A stretch of DNA of 64,000 nt, taken from NCBI RefSeq assembly GCF_033170385.1, contig NZ_CP126170.1, positions 2,194,001 through 2,258,000 on the forward strand, in the 5' to 3' direction. The stretch's first letter is position 1. Each line of letters begins with the position of its first letter. The DNA is from Xanthomonas rydalmerensis. GTDB taxonomy: Bacteria > Pseudomonadota > Gammaproteobacteria > Xanthomonadales > Xanthomonadaceae. Positions 33,396-44,445 of this stretch are shown piece by piece. Both the position numbers and the translations under genes were made by a program. The notes below the pieces were generated by a model. The model saw nothing but the letters and a program-made list of their open reading frames with translations. It did no database searches and was not told where the DNA came from.

Positions 33396-33812
33396 ATGGC
33401 GACCAAGAAGCGTTCCACCTCCGCGCTGCGGCCGGACCGGCTGAACCCGCGGCACCTGTGGCTGGCCGGGCTGGGCGTGGTCGCGCTGACCCGCAAGCGC
33501 GCGCTGGCCGCCGCGGCCGATGCCGCGCAGGGCGCGGCGACCCTGAAGGCGCTGGCCACGCAACTGGCCGACGAGGCCGAGAGCAGCGTGCGCGAGGGCG
33601 CCGCCGCGTTGCGCGGCCAGGTGCAGCCGTTGAGCGCCGAGGTCGAGGCGCGCCTGCAGCCGGTGCTGGTCAAGCTGGGGTTGCAGGCCGCGCCGCACGC
33701 TACCTCGCGCAAACGTGCGGCCGCGCCCAAACCCGCCAAGCCTGCCGCCAAAAAGCGCGTGGCCGCGCGGCGGTCGCGAAGCGCCAGCAAGCGCAGCGCA
33801 GGGGCGCGATAG
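33396..33812 (+). CDS. Phasin-like, lysine-rich protein
   Basis: A 138-residue protein. After a basic start (MATKKRSTSALRPDRLNPRH) comes LWLAGLGVVALTRKRALAAA, resembling the WLAGVGAFGRA segment of the phasin encoded at 50289-50939, then amphipathic helices and a C-terminal Ala/Lys/Pro-rich tail (AAAPKPAKPAAKKRVAARRS) like that of PhaF-type granule proteins and histone H1. It may coat polyhydroxyalkanoate granules and bind DNA through the tail. The start at 33396 has TTGGAGAT upstream. The family assignment is weaker than for the other phasin. Confidence 0.65.
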   Translation: MATKKRSTSALRPDRLNPRHLWLAGLGVVALTRKRALAAAADAAQGAATLKALATQLADEAESSVREGAAALRGQVQPLSAEVEARLQPVLVKLGLQAAPHATSRKRAAAPKPAKPAAKKRVAARRSRSASKRSAGAR

Positions 33813-33973
33813 CCCGAGCACGGGCGTCGCCGGAATGGTGTCAGCGTGACTGCCGCCGTGTTGCAGCGGCATACGCGGCGCTTTGCATGGGGATCTTGCC
33901 TTAGGCCGTTGCATGCGATTCGGGGGATCGGTTGCACGCTCGCCAAAACAGTTCTCATTGATCACAATAAGGA

Positions 33974-34672
33974 ATGAAAACGATTCTGTTGCTGAGCTGC
34001 CTGGTGGCCGCTCCTTTCGTCGCCCATGCCGCCACCTCGGCGGATAGCGGGACGTGTCTTGGCGCCGTCAAGCACGAACTCAGACTGGCCTGGCCGCAGA
34101 ATCACACGATCAATATCGTGACCTTCGGGCACAGCGTGCCAGCTGGATACTTCGTCGTCCCGGCGGTGCACAGCAAGGATGCGTATCCGCAACGTATCGC
34201 CGATGCGTTGGAGCAGCTTTACCCAACGGCGGTCATCAACGTGATCACCTCGGCGGTGGGGGGCGAGAATTCCAGTCAGGGGCTAAGCCGGTTCGTCGCA
34301 GAGGGCCTGGGACATCTGCCGAGAGTGATCACGATCGATTATGGGCTCAACGATCGCAATTTGACTGTCGCGCAGTCGCGCTCCAACCTCGCCGCGATGA
34401 TCCGTGAGGCACGTGCGGCGAATGCATGCGTGGTGCTGATGACGCCGAGTATTGATCTGAAGGGCGATCCGCCGGCGGCCAAGTCGACCTTGCTCGAACA
34501 GGTCGACATGATCCGCAAGCTCGCGAAGACAGAAGGTGTCTCGTTGGTCGATTCCTACGCGGCCTTTGCGGCCTACCAGGGGAATCGGCAAGACCTGATG
34601 GCGCAGTCGAATCATCCGAATGCAAAGGGGCATCAGCTCATCGCCGATAAGGTGGTCGAGCTGTTGAAGTAG
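33974..34672 (+). CDS. Exported SGNH/GDSL-type hydrolase with altered motifs
   Basis: A 232-residue protein with a signal peptide (MKTILLLSCLVAAPFVAHAA, cleavage near 20). The SGNH blocks are recognisable but not canonical: block I reads FGHSVPAG with the nucleophile S54 (GHS rather than GDS), block II SAVGGENS, block III GLNDRN with N126, and block V QSNHPNAKGH with H214 but without the usual Asp three residues before it. It should be a carbohydrate or lipid esterase acting in the periplasm or outside. GC content and codon use are visibly lower than in neighbours, suggesting recent transfer. The promoter-proximal DNA (33945-33973) is AT-rich, with TTGATCACAATAAGGA right before the start. Confidence 0.85.
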   Translation: MKTILLLSCLVAAPFVAHAATSADSGTCLGAVKHELRLAWPQNHTINIVTFGHSVPAGYFVVPAVHSKDAYPQRIADALEQLYPTAVINVITSAVGGENSSQGLSRFVAEGLGHLPRVITIDYGLNDRNLTVAQSRSNLAAMIREARAANACVVLMTPSIDLKGDPPAAKSTLLEQVDMIRKLAKTEGVSLVDSYAAFAAYQGNRQDLMAQSNHPNAKGHQLIADKVVELLK

Positions 34673-34834
34673 TTTTCGTCGAGCCGGCGCTGCAACCGCA
34701 ACGCTGCAGGAGACCTGCGCTCAGTTGCGCTGGGCGTCCATCAGCATGACTCGGTGTGCGCGTCCGGATGCGCGCAGGGCCGGCTGCGCTCGGGCATACT
34801 CGCCGGCCACGACCCGATCCGAGACGCCCACAGC

Positions 34835-35314
34835 ATGCAGATCCGGCCAGCAACGCTCGACGATGCCGAGGCGATGGTCGCCGTGCAGAACGCGATCTTC
34901 GCGGCCGGGCTGCGCAAGGCGCCGACCGACCCGGCGACGGTGCGCGCGACCTACCTGCAGCATCCCGATCGCCTGCAGTGCGTACTGGCCGAAGACGCCG
35001 AGGGACGCGTCCTCGGTTTCCAGTCGCTGCGGATCGCGCGGCCCGGCAATGCCTACGACGTCGCCGAGGGCTGGGGCATCATCGGCACCCACGTCGATCC
35101 GCGTGGCGCCCGCCGCGGCGTCGGCAGTGCGCTGTTCCGCGCCACCTGCGCGGCGGCGCGTGGCGCCGGGCTGACCCGCATCGACGCCAGCATCGCTGCC
35201 GACAACGCGCTCGGCCAGGCGTACTACGAGGCCATCGGCTTTCGCACCTATCGCACGCCGCCGGGTTTGGTGTACAAGGTCTACCAGCTCGACGGCGACA
35301 TCGCTAACGGCTGA
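34835..35314 (+). CDS. GNAT family N-acetyltransferase
   Basis: A 159-residue acetyltransferase starting MQIRPATLDDAEAMVAVQNA. The acetyl-CoA site is THVDPRGARRGVGSALFRAT, followed by IDASIAADNALGQAYYEAIG, which resembles the L-amino acid or phosphinothricin acetyltransferase branch. Frames extending upstream lack conservation. Substrate unknown; it stands alone between an SGNH hydrolase and a TetR gene. Confidence 0.87.
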   Translation: MQIRPATLDDAEAMVAVQNAIFAAGLRKAPTDPATVRATYLQHPDRLQCVLAEDAEGRVLGFQSLRIARPGNAYDVAEGWGIIGTHVDPRGARRGVGSALFRATCAAARGAGLTRIDASIAADNALGQAYYEAIGFRTYRTPPGLVYKVYQLDGDIANG

Positions 35315-35373
35315 TCGTCGTCGCGCCCCCGCGCCCCCGCGCCCCCGCGCGCTGAGGCGCTGGGCGGGGTGCC

Positions 35374-36000
35374 TCAATCCAGATAGGCGTCCATCAGCGC
35401 GGCCAGGTGCGCGCGTTCGGCCTCGCGCAGGAACGGCGCGATCAGCCGCATCACCTGCACGATGCCGTGGCGGATCGCCACTTGCTCGTCCTTTTCGCCG
35501 CGTGCGGCCGCGTAGTTGAGCCAGAACGTGGCCACCACCAGCGCGTTGGTGGCCACGCCCGCCAGTTCCTGGGCGCTGGCGCGCATCGCCCCGGTCTGCG
35601 CCAACCCCTGGAACACCGCCTGCACGCTGGCGTCGGCGCGGCGCAGGATGCGCGCGAAGCGCAGGCGCAGGCGCCGGCTGCGGCTGAGGATCTCGACCAG
35701 ATCGCGGTACAGGAAGCGGTAGTCCCAGATGCACTCGAACACCAGGTGCAACTGCAGCCAGATGTCCTCCAGCCCGGGCAGGCGCGCACTCGGCAGCGCC
35801 AGCGCCGCGTCCATGCGCTCCTCATAGCGCGCGAACAGGTGCTCGATGATGTCGTCCTTGTTGCGGAAGTGGTAGTACAGGTTGCCGGGGCTGATCTCCA
35901 GCTCGTCGGCGATGTGGTTGGTGGTGACGTGCGGCTCGCCCTGCGCGTTGAACATCGCAAGGGCGGTCTCGAGGATGCGCCGCCGGGTGTCGCGGGCCAT
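35374..36000 (-). CDS. TetR family transcriptional regulator
   Basis: A 208-residue repressor-type protein. The DNA-binding domain is residues 1-55 (RRRILETALAMFNAQGEPHV, then TTNHIADELEISPGNLYYHF), of the type seen in fatty-acid and PHA-related TetR proteins. The ligand domain is helical with no identifiable ligand. The ATG overlaps the stop of the acyl-CoA-binding protein gene (ATGA), so both are made from one message; this pairing suggests it responds to acyl-CoA or fatty acid levels, which is inference. The opening MARDTRRRILETAL supports the start. Confidence 0.9.
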   Translation of the reverse strand: MARDTRRRILETALAMFNAQGEPHVTTNHIADELEISPGNLYYHFRNKDDIIEHLFARYEERMDAALALPSARLPGLEDIWLQLHLVFECIWDYRFLYRDLVEILSRSRRLRLRFARILRRADASVQAVFQGLAQTGAMRASAQELAGVATNALVVATFWLNYAAARGEKDEQVAIRHGIVQVMRLIAPFLREAERAHLAALMDAYLD

Positions 36001-36257
36001 CAGGCCAGCAGCTTCTTCACCAGGTCCACGTACTTCTTCTGCGCGTCGGCCTGCGGCATGCCCTTGAGCTTGGCCCAGGCCTCGTACTTGGCGGTGCCGA
36101 CGAAGTCGAAGAAGCCGGGCTTGGCGCCGCTCACGTCGCCCTCCGAGCCTTGCTTGTACAGCGCGTAGAGCCGCAACAGGGTGTCGTTGTCGGGACGCTC
36201 CGCGCGTTGCTTGATGTCCTGGACCGCTTTCTCGAAGGCTGCCTTGCTGTCCGCCAT
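36000..36257 (-). CDS. Acyl-CoA-binding protein
   Basis: An 85-residue ACBP, a four-helix cytosolic carrier of medium- and long-chain acyl-CoA esters. Family residues are present: LLRLYALYKQGSEGDVSGAK, PGFFDFVGTAKYEAWAKLKG and the C-terminal KKYVDLVKKLLA. ACBP is widespread in eukaryotes but patchy in bacteria. The gene overlaps the downstream TetR gene by four bases, and a two-domain fatty acyl-CoA reductase and PHA-granule genes occur later in the window, so acyl-CoA handling is a theme here. Confidence 0.95.
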   Translation of the reverse strand: MADSKAAFEKAVQDIKQRAERPDNDTLLRLYALYKQGSEGDVSGAKPGFFDFVGTAKYEAWAKLKGMPQADAQKKYVDLVKKLLA

Positions 36258-36362
36258 GATCCCGCTCCGCCCTGACCGGCAGGCATCACAGCACGGGCGA
36301 CCGGCCGGGTCAACGCGGTCCGTGGCCGTCCGCGCCTGCGGCGGCCGGCGCGGACGCTGGGG

Positions 36363-37184
36363 TCACAGCATCGACAATGCGTCGAGCTGCCGGGTGTCGG
36401 CGATGCGTTCGTGCGCGTGCGCGGCCTGTTCGTGCGCCGCCTGTGCCTGCCGCGCCAGCGAGGCCTTGGCCGCGATCGAGCGGATCGCATCGGTCACTTC
36501 GGCCAGCGGCACCTGGCTGCCGAGCCGCTGGAAGGTGTCGCGACTGTTGTAGCCGGAGCCGTCGCGCAGGTACTGCTCGTACATGGTCAGCAGTTCGGTG
36601 CAGGCCGCGGTCAGGGTTTCCATGTTGTTGCGGGCCAGGGCGTGGCCGACCTGGTCGAGGTTGTGCAGGCAGTCGGACAGCCAGTGCAGGTCGTAGCGCG
36701 CGCTGGCCGGCTCCGGCCCGTTGTGGCCGCGGCTGTAGGCGCTGTAGCGGCGGATGCTGCGCGCCACGCGGGCGACGTGGGCAAGCAGGGTGCCGACCTC
36801 GTCGGCGATGTCGATTTGCGCCAGGGCGATGGTCGACGGCGGCGCAGCCGGCACCGGCGCTGGCGCCGCCTTCGGCGCTGCCGTGGCAGGTGCGGCAGTG
36901 GCGGACGCGGCCGCCGTGGGCGCCGCCGCCGCGGGCGCCGCCTCGTATTCGAGGGTCGCGCGCAGGCGCTCGTGGTCCTGGCGCAATGTTTCCAGTTCCT
37001 GCGCGCTGGCGGCGGCCTGCGCCTTCAGCTGGCTCAGCGCCGCCTGATACCGCGCGATGGCCTCCTTCGCAGTCGCGTCGCGTCGATAGGCATGCCCCAG
37101 ACGCTGGAACAAGCCATGCGCGAACGCTGTGGCAACGGCAGCCCACAGCGCCACGGCAGGAGTGAGGTAGATCAGGATGCCCAT
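36363..37184 (-). CDS. Membrane-anchored protein with coiled coil, unknown function
   Basis: A 273-residue protein. One N-terminal transmembrane helix (LIYLTPAVALWAAVATAFAH) is followed by a coiled coil (about 38-80, YQAALSQLKAQAAASAQELE), an Ala/Pro-rich linker (about 80-115) and a C-terminal helical domain (RSIRRYSAYSRGHNGPEPAS, HWLSDCLHNLDQVGHAL, LLTMYEQYLRDGSGYNSRDT). I do not recognise the C-terminal domain. CAAGGAG precedes the ATG. Repeated GCN/CCN codons in the linker produce spurious frames. Confidence 0.72.
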   Translation of the reverse strand: MGILIYLTPAVALWAAVATAFAHGLFQRLGHAYRRDATAKEAIARYQAALSQLKAQAAASAQELETLRQDHERLRATLEYEAAPAAAAPTAAASATAAPATAAPKAAPAPVPAAPPSTIALAQIDIADEVGTLLAHVARVARSIRRYSAYSRGHNGPEPASARYDLHWLSDCLHNLDQVGHALARNNMETLTAACTELLTMYEQYLRDGSGYNSRDTFQRLGSQVPLAEVTDAIRSIAAKASLARQAQAAHEQAAHAHERIADTRQLDALSML

Positions 37185-37329
37185 GCAGGCTCCTTGAAAC
37201 GATGCATCCCTTGTCGGCGTGTTTCCGCCGAACTTGAGGGTCTATCGTTCGAGGGGTGACGCAGTTCCGGTTTGAGGTGACAGCCACCGTCCGACGCCCC
37301 GGACAGGTAGCGCGTGGGCTGTCGCGACG

Positions 37330-38766
37330 CTAGGGAGCGGGCTTGGACAGCGCCTTCGACTTGGCGTACAGCGCCTTGGCGATCTCCGCATCGCCCAGTG
37401 CTGCGTGACATTCGGCCAGGCTGTCCCAGACGTTGGCCGAGTCCGGAAACAGCACGGTGTTGAGGGTGAATACCTTCAGCGCCCTGGCAGCGCCGAGGCT
37501 CTCGCGGATGGCGTAGCCGCTGGCGTTGATCGCGCGCTCCTGTTCGCTGGCAGGGACGCCGTTGCCGTCGTGCAGCCACGCGCGCATGGCATCCGTCGCG
37601 CCGGCGCCATCGTCCAGCGCATAGGCGATCAAGCGCTCGGAGAGCAGCGCATGCGGGAATTCCTTCGGGGCGGCCTGCGCCATCGTGCTGTCCACCAGCG
37701 TGCTGGACCAGACATTGCGGGCGCTGCCGTTGGTGAAATACACGAAGATCCAGTAGCCATTGCGCAGGCTGCCTTTGTAGGCCAGCCGCGCCCGCACGCG
37801 GGTGCCGCCATCGTGGCCGACCTGGGTGTAGCCATCGCTGCGGGTGGTATCCCAACCGGTGGAGAAGAAATTGCTGCCGCCGCCGGCCAGCGTCTGCGGC
37901 TGCCACAGTCGTTCCAGCGTCGCCGTCGGCACCAGCCTGCCGGTGGCCAGTGCCTGCAGGAAGCTGTTCATGTCGCCGACGCTGGTCTGCAGATCGGCGT
38001 GGCCCCAGCCGTAGTTCGGCCAGGGGTCTTCATCGGCCGGCTGCAGCGCGCCGTCCTTGCCGAGATACGGCACCGCCGCGCGATCCGGCGGGACGCTGGC
38101 CCGGCCCCACGACGTACTGCGCATCTGTAGCGGCCGCAGGATGCGTTCGCGCGCGATGGCGGGGTAGGGCTTGCGGTAGTGCGCTTCCAGCAGGGCGGTC
38201 AGCACCAGGTAGTTGGCCTGGGTGTACTGCACCCGGCTGCCGGTGGCGAACTGCATCGGTGCCGCGCCGGCCACCTTCAGTGCGGCGGCAAGGTCGGGTG
38301 CCACGCCGGGGTAGCCCTTGCTCACCCAGCGGTTGTCCACGCGGTCGTAGTACTCGGCGATGCCGGAACTGTGATTGAGGAAATCGCGGACGTGGATCGT
38401 CTGCCACGCGGCCGGCAGCTGCGGAACGTAGCGGCTGGCTGGGGCATCCAGATCCACCTTGCCCTGATCCACCAACTGCATCACCAGCGTACTGGTCAAC
38501 AGCTTGGCCATCGACTGCGCGGTGAAGATGGAATCGACGGTGGCCGGCGCGTGGCTGGCCGGATCGCGTTCGCCACTGGCGCCCTGGTAGAGCACCCGAC
38601 CGTTGTGCGCGACCAGCACCGCCTGGCCGGCAATACCATAGCGTTCGCGGTTGACCTGCAGTTGCGCGTCCAGTCGCGCGGCAAGGGTGTCCGCGCTATC
38701 CCGAGCCGAGGCAGGCATGCTGCCGAGCAAGGTGCAGAGCAGCGTGGCAGCAAGGGCGCGAACCAT
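37330..38766 (-). CDS. Exported serine hydrolase, class C beta-lactamase / penicillin-binding family
   Basis: A 478-residue protein with a signal peptide (MVRALAATLLCTLLGSMPAS). The Ser-x-x-Lys nucleophile is S85-M-A-K88 (FTAQSMAKLL), Tyr lies in the YTQANYLVL motif, and the third motif is VGHDGGTRV. These define the beta-lactamase/D-alanyl-esterase superfamily (Pfam PF00144); members include esterases and D-aminopeptidases, so resistance should not be assumed. The C-terminal ~110 residues after the catalytic domain end in a short TPR-like segment (DSLAECHAALGDAEIAKALY). Confidence 0.9.
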   Translation of the reverse strand: MVRALAATLLCTLLGSMPASARDSADTLAARLDAQLQVNRERYGIAGQAVLVAHNGRVLYQGASGERDPASHAPATVDSIFTAQSMAKLLTSTLVMQLVDQGKVDLDAPASRYVPQLPAAWQTIHVRDFLNHSSGIAEYYDRVDNRWVSKGYPGVAPDLAAALKVAGAAPMQFATGSRVQYTQANYLVLTALLEAHYRKPYPAIARERILRPLQMRSTSWGRASVPPDRAAVPYLGKDGALQPADEDPWPNYGWGHADLQTSVGDMNSFLQALATGRLVPTATLERLWQPQTLAGGGSNFFSTGWDTTRSDGYTQVGHDGGTRVRARLAYKGSLRNGYWIFVYFTNGSARNVWSSTLVDSTMAQAAPKEFPHALLSERLIAYALDDGAGATDAMRAWLHDGNGVPASEQERAINASGYAIRESLGAARALKVFTLNTVLFPDSANVWDSLAECHAALGDAEIAKALYAKSKALSKPAP

Positions 38767-38955
38767 CGCGGTGATCCATCAGTGGCGATGGCGCATCATG
38801 GGTGCCCTGGAAAACAGGGTCAAGCGTCGCGAGGCGCGCCTTGCTCGACTGCGGATCGCAGGCATGCACCTTTGCCTATCGGGCCGGGCGCACCTTGGCG
38901 CGACAGAATGCAGGCGGATGCCGGCCAGTGGCCAGCACCCCTCGTCGGCACCCGA

Positions 38956-40623
<1,668 letters not shown>

Positions 40624-40673
40624 GCGGGAATCCTCAGGTGGATGCGCGGAAGGCGGAACGCGGTGCGCGCGCG

Positions 40674-41537
40674 TCAGTTGGCGACGCGGCCGGATGCGGC
40701 GGGGCTGCGGGCGAAGGCGAGGCAGGCCTGCAGCACCTGCTGCAGCACCGCGCGCAGCGGCGCGGCGTGGTCGGGTTGCCAGGGTGACGGCCAGGTGCTG
40801 GGGTCGACCGTGTCCGGCTCGTGCATGTAGCCGCGGCAGGCCAGTTCCATCTGGATCGCGTGCACGCCGTCGGCCGGCGCGCCGTGGTGGCGGGTGCTCC
40901 AGCCACCCTTGAAGCGGCCGTTGCGCACATGGCTGAAGCCGCTATCGGCGCAGACGCGCTCCACCGCATCGGTCAGCTCCGCCGCGCAACTGCTATCCAC
41001 CGCACCGGAGGCGCCGGCACTGCCGATGTTGAACTGCGGCAGCTCGCCGTCGAACAGGTGCGGAATGCGCGAGCGGATCGAATGCGCGTCGTACACCACG
41101 ATCGCCGGGTGCCGGGCGCGCAGGCGCGCGATCTCCGCATCCAGCGCGGCGTGGTAGGGCGCGAACCAGCGCGTGCGGCGCGCGTCGATCTCGGTCGCAT
41201 CCGGCTCGGCGCCGGGCCGGTACAGCGGTTGCGCGTCGAAGGTGGTCAGCGGGCACAGCCCGGTGGTGTTCTGGCCGGGATACAGCGACACCCCGGCCGG
41301 GTCGCGGTTGACGTCGATCACCGAGCGCGAGATCGCGGTGCGCACGGTGGTCGCGCCGAGTGTCTTGGCGAAGTCGTACAGCAGGTGCACCCACCAGTCG
41401 GCATCGCGCTGCGCCAGCCATGGCGAGACGAAACGCTCGGCCAGCGCCTCCGGCAACTCGGTGCCGGTATGCGGGAAGCTGACGATCAGCGGCGCATCGC
41501 CGCGGTGCACGGTGAGCCAGTCGGGCAGGGATGTCAT
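40674..41537 (-). CDS. hutG: N-formylglutamate deformylase
   Basis: A 287-residue amidohydrolase that splits N-formylglutamate into glutamate and formate, the last step of the five-step pathway. It starts [20 protein letters not shown] and shows [26 protein letters not shown] and [20 protein letters not shown], typical of the HutG/FGase family. The frame stays open far upstream, but only through antisense of hutH; the ATG at 41537 fits the family. A REPIN lies in the 107-base gap to hutH. Confidence 0.95.
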   Translation of the reverse strand: MTSLPDWLTVHRGDAPLIVSFPHTGTELPEALAERFVSPWLAQRDADWWVHLLYDFAKTLGATTVRTAISRSVIDVNRDPAGVSLYPGQNTTGLCPLTTFDAQPLYRPGAEPDATEIDARRTRWFAPYHAALDAEIARLRARHPAIVVYDAHSIRSRIPHLFDGELPQFNIGSAGASGAVDSSCAAELTDAVERVCADSGFSHVRNGRFKGGWSTRHHGAPADGVHAIQMELACRGYMHEPDTVDPSTWPSPWQPDHAAPLRAVLQQVLQACLAFARSPAASGRVAN

Positions 41538-41562
41538 ACGGCCTCGCGGGTTGTGCTGTTCT

Positions 41563-41630
41563 GTAGGAGCGGCTTTAGCCGCGACAGGGCATTGCCGGGA
41601 AAGCCCGGTCGCGGCTAAAGCCGCTCCTAC
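41563..41630. repeat. REPIN inside the hut operon
   Basis: Opposed GTAGGAGCGGCTTTAGCCGC and its complement ending CTCCTAC, separated by about 28 bases. It differs from the REPIN at 32214 by a C-to-T change matched on both arms (TTTAGCC/GGCTAAA), showing compensatory change that preserves the hairpin. It lies between hutH and hutG on the transcript. Confidence 0.9.
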
Positions 41631-41644
41631 AAGGGGTCGTCGGA

Positions 41645-43183
41645 TTAGACGCTGACCTCGGGCAACGGCATCCCCACCGCCGCGGCCAGCGCGCCGTCGC
41701 GCACCAGCGCGGTGGCGGCCAGCATGTCCGGGTGGAAATAGCGGTCGTCCTGCAGCGCCGGCACGCGGGCGCGCAGCAGCGCGCGTGCCGCTTCCAGGGC
41801 GGCGCTGGAGCGCAGCGGCGCGTGGAAGTCGCAGCCCTGCGCGGCCGCCAGCAATTCGATACCGACCACGTTGGCCGCGTTCTCGGCCATCGCCAGCAGG
41901 CGCCGCGCGCCGTGCGCGGCCATCGACACGTGGTCTTCCTGGTTGGCCGAGGTCGGGATCGAGTCGACGCTGGCCGGATAGGCGCGCTGCTTGTTCTCCG
42001 AGACCAGCGCCGCGGCGGTCACCTGCGGGATCATGAAGCCGGAGTTGAGGCCGGGCTTGGGCGTCAGGAACGCCGGCAGCCCGGACAGCGCCGGGTCCAC
42101 CAGCATGGCGACGCGGCGCTCGCTGATCGAGCCGATCTCGCACACCGCCAGCGCCAGCATGTCGGCGGCGAAGGCCACCGGCTCAGCGTGGAAGTTGCCA
42201 CCGGACAGCGCCTCGCCGGTATCGCTGAACACCAGCGGGTTGTCGGAGACGCCGTTGGCCTCGGTGGCCAGGGTGGTGGCGGCCTGGCGCATCACGTCCA
42301 GCGCCGCGCCCATCACCTGCGGTTGGCAGCGCAGGCAGTACGGGTCCTGCACGCGCACGTCGTTGTCGCGGTGCGAATCGCGGATCGCCGAGTCGTGCAT
42401 CAATTCACGCAGCGCGGCGGCGGTGGCGATCTGCCCGGGCTGGCCGCGCAGCGCATGGATGCGCGGATCGAACGGGGTGTCCGAGCCTTTCGCGGCCTCG
42501 GTGGACAGCGCGCCGGCGACCAGCGCGGCATGGAACACGCGCTCGATCTCGAACAGCCCCGCCAGCGCATAGGCGGTGGAGAACTGGGTGCCGTTGAGCA
42601 GTGCCAGGCCCTCCTTGGCGCCGAGCGTCAGCGGCTGCAGCCCGGCCTGGGCCAGCGCCTGCGCCGCCGGCAGGCGCGCGTCGCCGACGAAGGCCTCGCC
42701 GACGCCGAGCATCACCGTGGCCAGGTGCGCCAGCGGCGCCAGGTCGCCGGAGGCGCCGACCGAGCCCTGGCACGGCACCACCGGGATCACCTCGTGGTGC
42801 AGCAGCGCCTCCAGCAGCGCCAGCGTCTGCGGCTGCACGCCGGAGGCGCCCTGGGCCAGGCTGGCCAGCTTCAGCGCCATCATCAGCCGCACCACCGGCA
42901 CCGGCATCGGCGCGCCGACCCCGGCCGCGTGCGACAGCACGATGTTGCGCTGCAGGGCCTGCAGGTCCTCGCGCTCGATGCGCACGCTGGCCAGCTTGCC
43001 GAAACCGGTGTTGATGCCGTACACCGGCGCGCCGGTGGCGACGATCGCCTCCACGGTGCGCGCGCTGCGCAGCACTGCGTCGGCGCAGGCCGGGTCCAGG
43101 CGTACGCTGGCGCCGCGGTACACGGCGCGCCACTGCGCCAGGCTCACCGCGCCGGGGCGCAGCAGGATCTCGTCGTCGCTCAT
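41645..43183 (-). CDS. hutH: Histidine ammonia-lyase
   Basis: A 512-residue lyase that removes ammonia from histidine to form urocanate, the first step of the pathway. The MIO cofactor forms from Ala-Ser-Gly in [19 protein letters not shown]. Other motifs are [16 protein letters not shown] and [16 protein letters not shown]. The start at 43183 overlaps the hutI stop by four bases (ATGA); an ATG four codons further upstream is possible but less likely. Length equals other bacterial HutH. Confidence 0.98.
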   Translation of the reverse strand: MSDDEILLRPGAVSLAQWRAVYRGASVRLDPACADAVLRSARTVEAIVATGAPVYGINTGFGKLASVRIEREDLQALQRNIVLSHAAGVGAPMPVPVVRLMMALKLASLAQGASGVQPQTLALLEALLHHEVIPVVPCQGSVGASGDLAPLAHLATVMLGVGEAFVGDARLPAAQALAQAGLQPLTLGAKEGLALLNGTQFSTAYALAGLFEIERVFHAALVAGALSTEAAKGSDTPFDPRIHALRGQPGQIATAAALRELMHDSAIRDSHRDNDVRVQDPYCLRCQPQVMGAALDVMRQAATTLATEANGVSDNPLVFSDTGEALSGGNFHAEPVAFAADMLALAVCEIGSISERRVAMLVDPALSGLPAFLTPKPGLNSGFMIPQVTAAALVSENKQRAYPASVDSIPTSANQEDHVSMAAHGARRLLAMAENAANVVGIELLAAAQGCDFHAPLRSSAALEAARALLRARVPALQDDRYFHPDMLAATALVRDGALAAAVGMPLPEVSV

Positions 43184-44388
43184 TGTCCTCTCCATATACG
43201 CGCATGCAGTGGGTTGAAGCCCATGCGATAGACCAATTCGGCCGGTTCGGCGATGTCCCAGATCGCCAGGTCGCAGGCCAGCCCGGCGCGCAGCCGGCCG
43301 ACCTGGTCCTGGCGCCCGAGCGCGCGCGCCGCCTCGCGGGTGAAGCCGGCGATGCACTCGGCTACGGTCAGCCGGAACAGCGTCGCCGCCAGGTTCATCG
43401 CCAGCAGCGGACTGGTCAGCGGCGAGGTGCCGGGGTTGCAGTCGGTGGCCAGCGCGCGCGGCACGCCCGCGGCGCGCAGCGCGGCGATCGGCGGCAGCTG
43501 GGTGTCGCGGGTGAAATAGAACGCGCCCGGCAGCAGCACCGCGACAGTGCCGGCGGCAGCCATCGCGGCGACGCCTGCGTCGTCCAGGTATTCGACATGG
43601 TCGGCCGAGCGCGCGCCGTAGCGTGCGGCCAGCGCCGCGCCGCCCTGGTTGGACAGTTGCTCGGCATGGATCTTCAGCGCCAGGCCGTGGCGCTGCGCGG
43701 CCTGGAAGACCTGCTCGGTCTGCGCCGGGGTGAACGCCAGATGCTCGCAGAACACGTCCACCGCCTCGGCCAGGCCCTGCGCGGCGACGGCCGGTATCAT
43801 GCTGTCGCAGACCTCGTCGATGTAGGCCTGCGCCTCGGCCCCGGGCGGCACGGCGTGCGCGCCGAGGAAGGTCGGCGACACTGCCACGGGGCGGAGTTCG
43901 CCCAGGCGCCGCGCCACGCGCAGCAGGCGCAGTTCGTCCTCCAGGGTCAGGCCGTAGCCGGACTTGATCTCCACCGTGGTCACGCCTTCGGCCAGCAGCG
44001 CGTCGAGCCGCGGCAGGCTGGCGGCGAGCAGGGCGTCCTCGTCGGCGGCACGGGTGGCGCGCACCGTGGAGACGATGCCGCCGCCGGCGCGGGCGATGTC
44101 GGCGTAGCTGGCGCCGAGCAATCGCTGCTCGAACTCGCCGGCGCGGTTGCCGGCATAGACCAGATGGGTGTGGCAGTCGATCAGGCCGGGGCCGATCCAG
44201 CGCCCGCCGCAATCGATGCTGCGTTGTGCCGACAGCGGGCCGGGCAATTGCGCGGCGGCGCCGGCGTAGACGATGCGCCCGTCGCGGCAGGCCACCACGC
44301 CGTCGTGGACCAGCCCCACTCCGCCGTCCTCGGCGTCCAGCGTCATCAGGTGCGCGTTGTGCCAGAGCGTGTCGCAGGGCATGGTCAC
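43180..44388 (-). CDS. hutI: Imidazolonepropionase
   Basis: A 402-residue metal-dependent amidohydrolase that opens imidazolone propionate to N-formimino-glutamate. The metal-binding [20 protein letters not shown] and [14 protein letters not shown] motifs, the [10 protein letters not shown] segment and the [19 protein letters not shown] region are diagnostic. It is the first gene of the minus-strand operon and directly faces the divergent hutF promoter with the palindromic operator. Confidence 0.97.
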   Translation of the reverse strand: MTMPCDTLWHNAHLMTLDAEDGGVGLVHDGVVACRDGRIVYAGAAAQLPGPLSAQRSIDCGGRWIGPGLIDCHTHLVYAGNRAGEFEQRLLGASYADIARAGGGIVSTVRATRAADEDALLAASLPRLDALLAEGVTTVEIKSGYGLTLEDELRLLRVARRLGELRPVAVSPTFLGAHAVPPGAEAQAYIDEVCDSMIPAVAAQGLAEAVDVFCEHLAFTPAQTEQVFQAAQRHGLALKIHAEQLSNQGGAALAARYGARSADHVEYLDDAGVAAMAAAGTVAVLLPGAFYFTRDTQLPPIAALRAAGVPRALATDCNPGTSPLTSPLLAMNLAATLFRLTVAECIAGFTREAARALGRQDQVGRLRAGLACDLAIWDIAEPAELVYRMGFNPLHARIWRGQ

Positions 44389-44408
44389 GGGCGGGCTCGT
44401 CGTTTATT

Positions 44409-44420
44409 TTGTATATACAA
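44409..44420. promoter_or_regulatory. Perfect palindrome, probable HutC operator
   Basis: TTGTATATACAA is a perfect 12-bp palindrome centred in the 57-base gap between hutI and hutF. HutC operators in pseudomonads share a TGTATATACA-like core, and hutC is encoded 1.5 kb away. One site between divergent genes could repress both arms; urocanate would be the inducer by analogy. Confidence 0.85.
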
Positions 44421-44445
44421 TATTGCGGTCGATGGAGGGTGTCCA

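Noticed and set aside
37330..38766. Class C beta-lactamase conferring antibiotic resistance
   Set aside because: The S-x-x-K family includes many esterases and peptidases, and the third motif is HDGG rather than KTG; resistance cannot be inferred.
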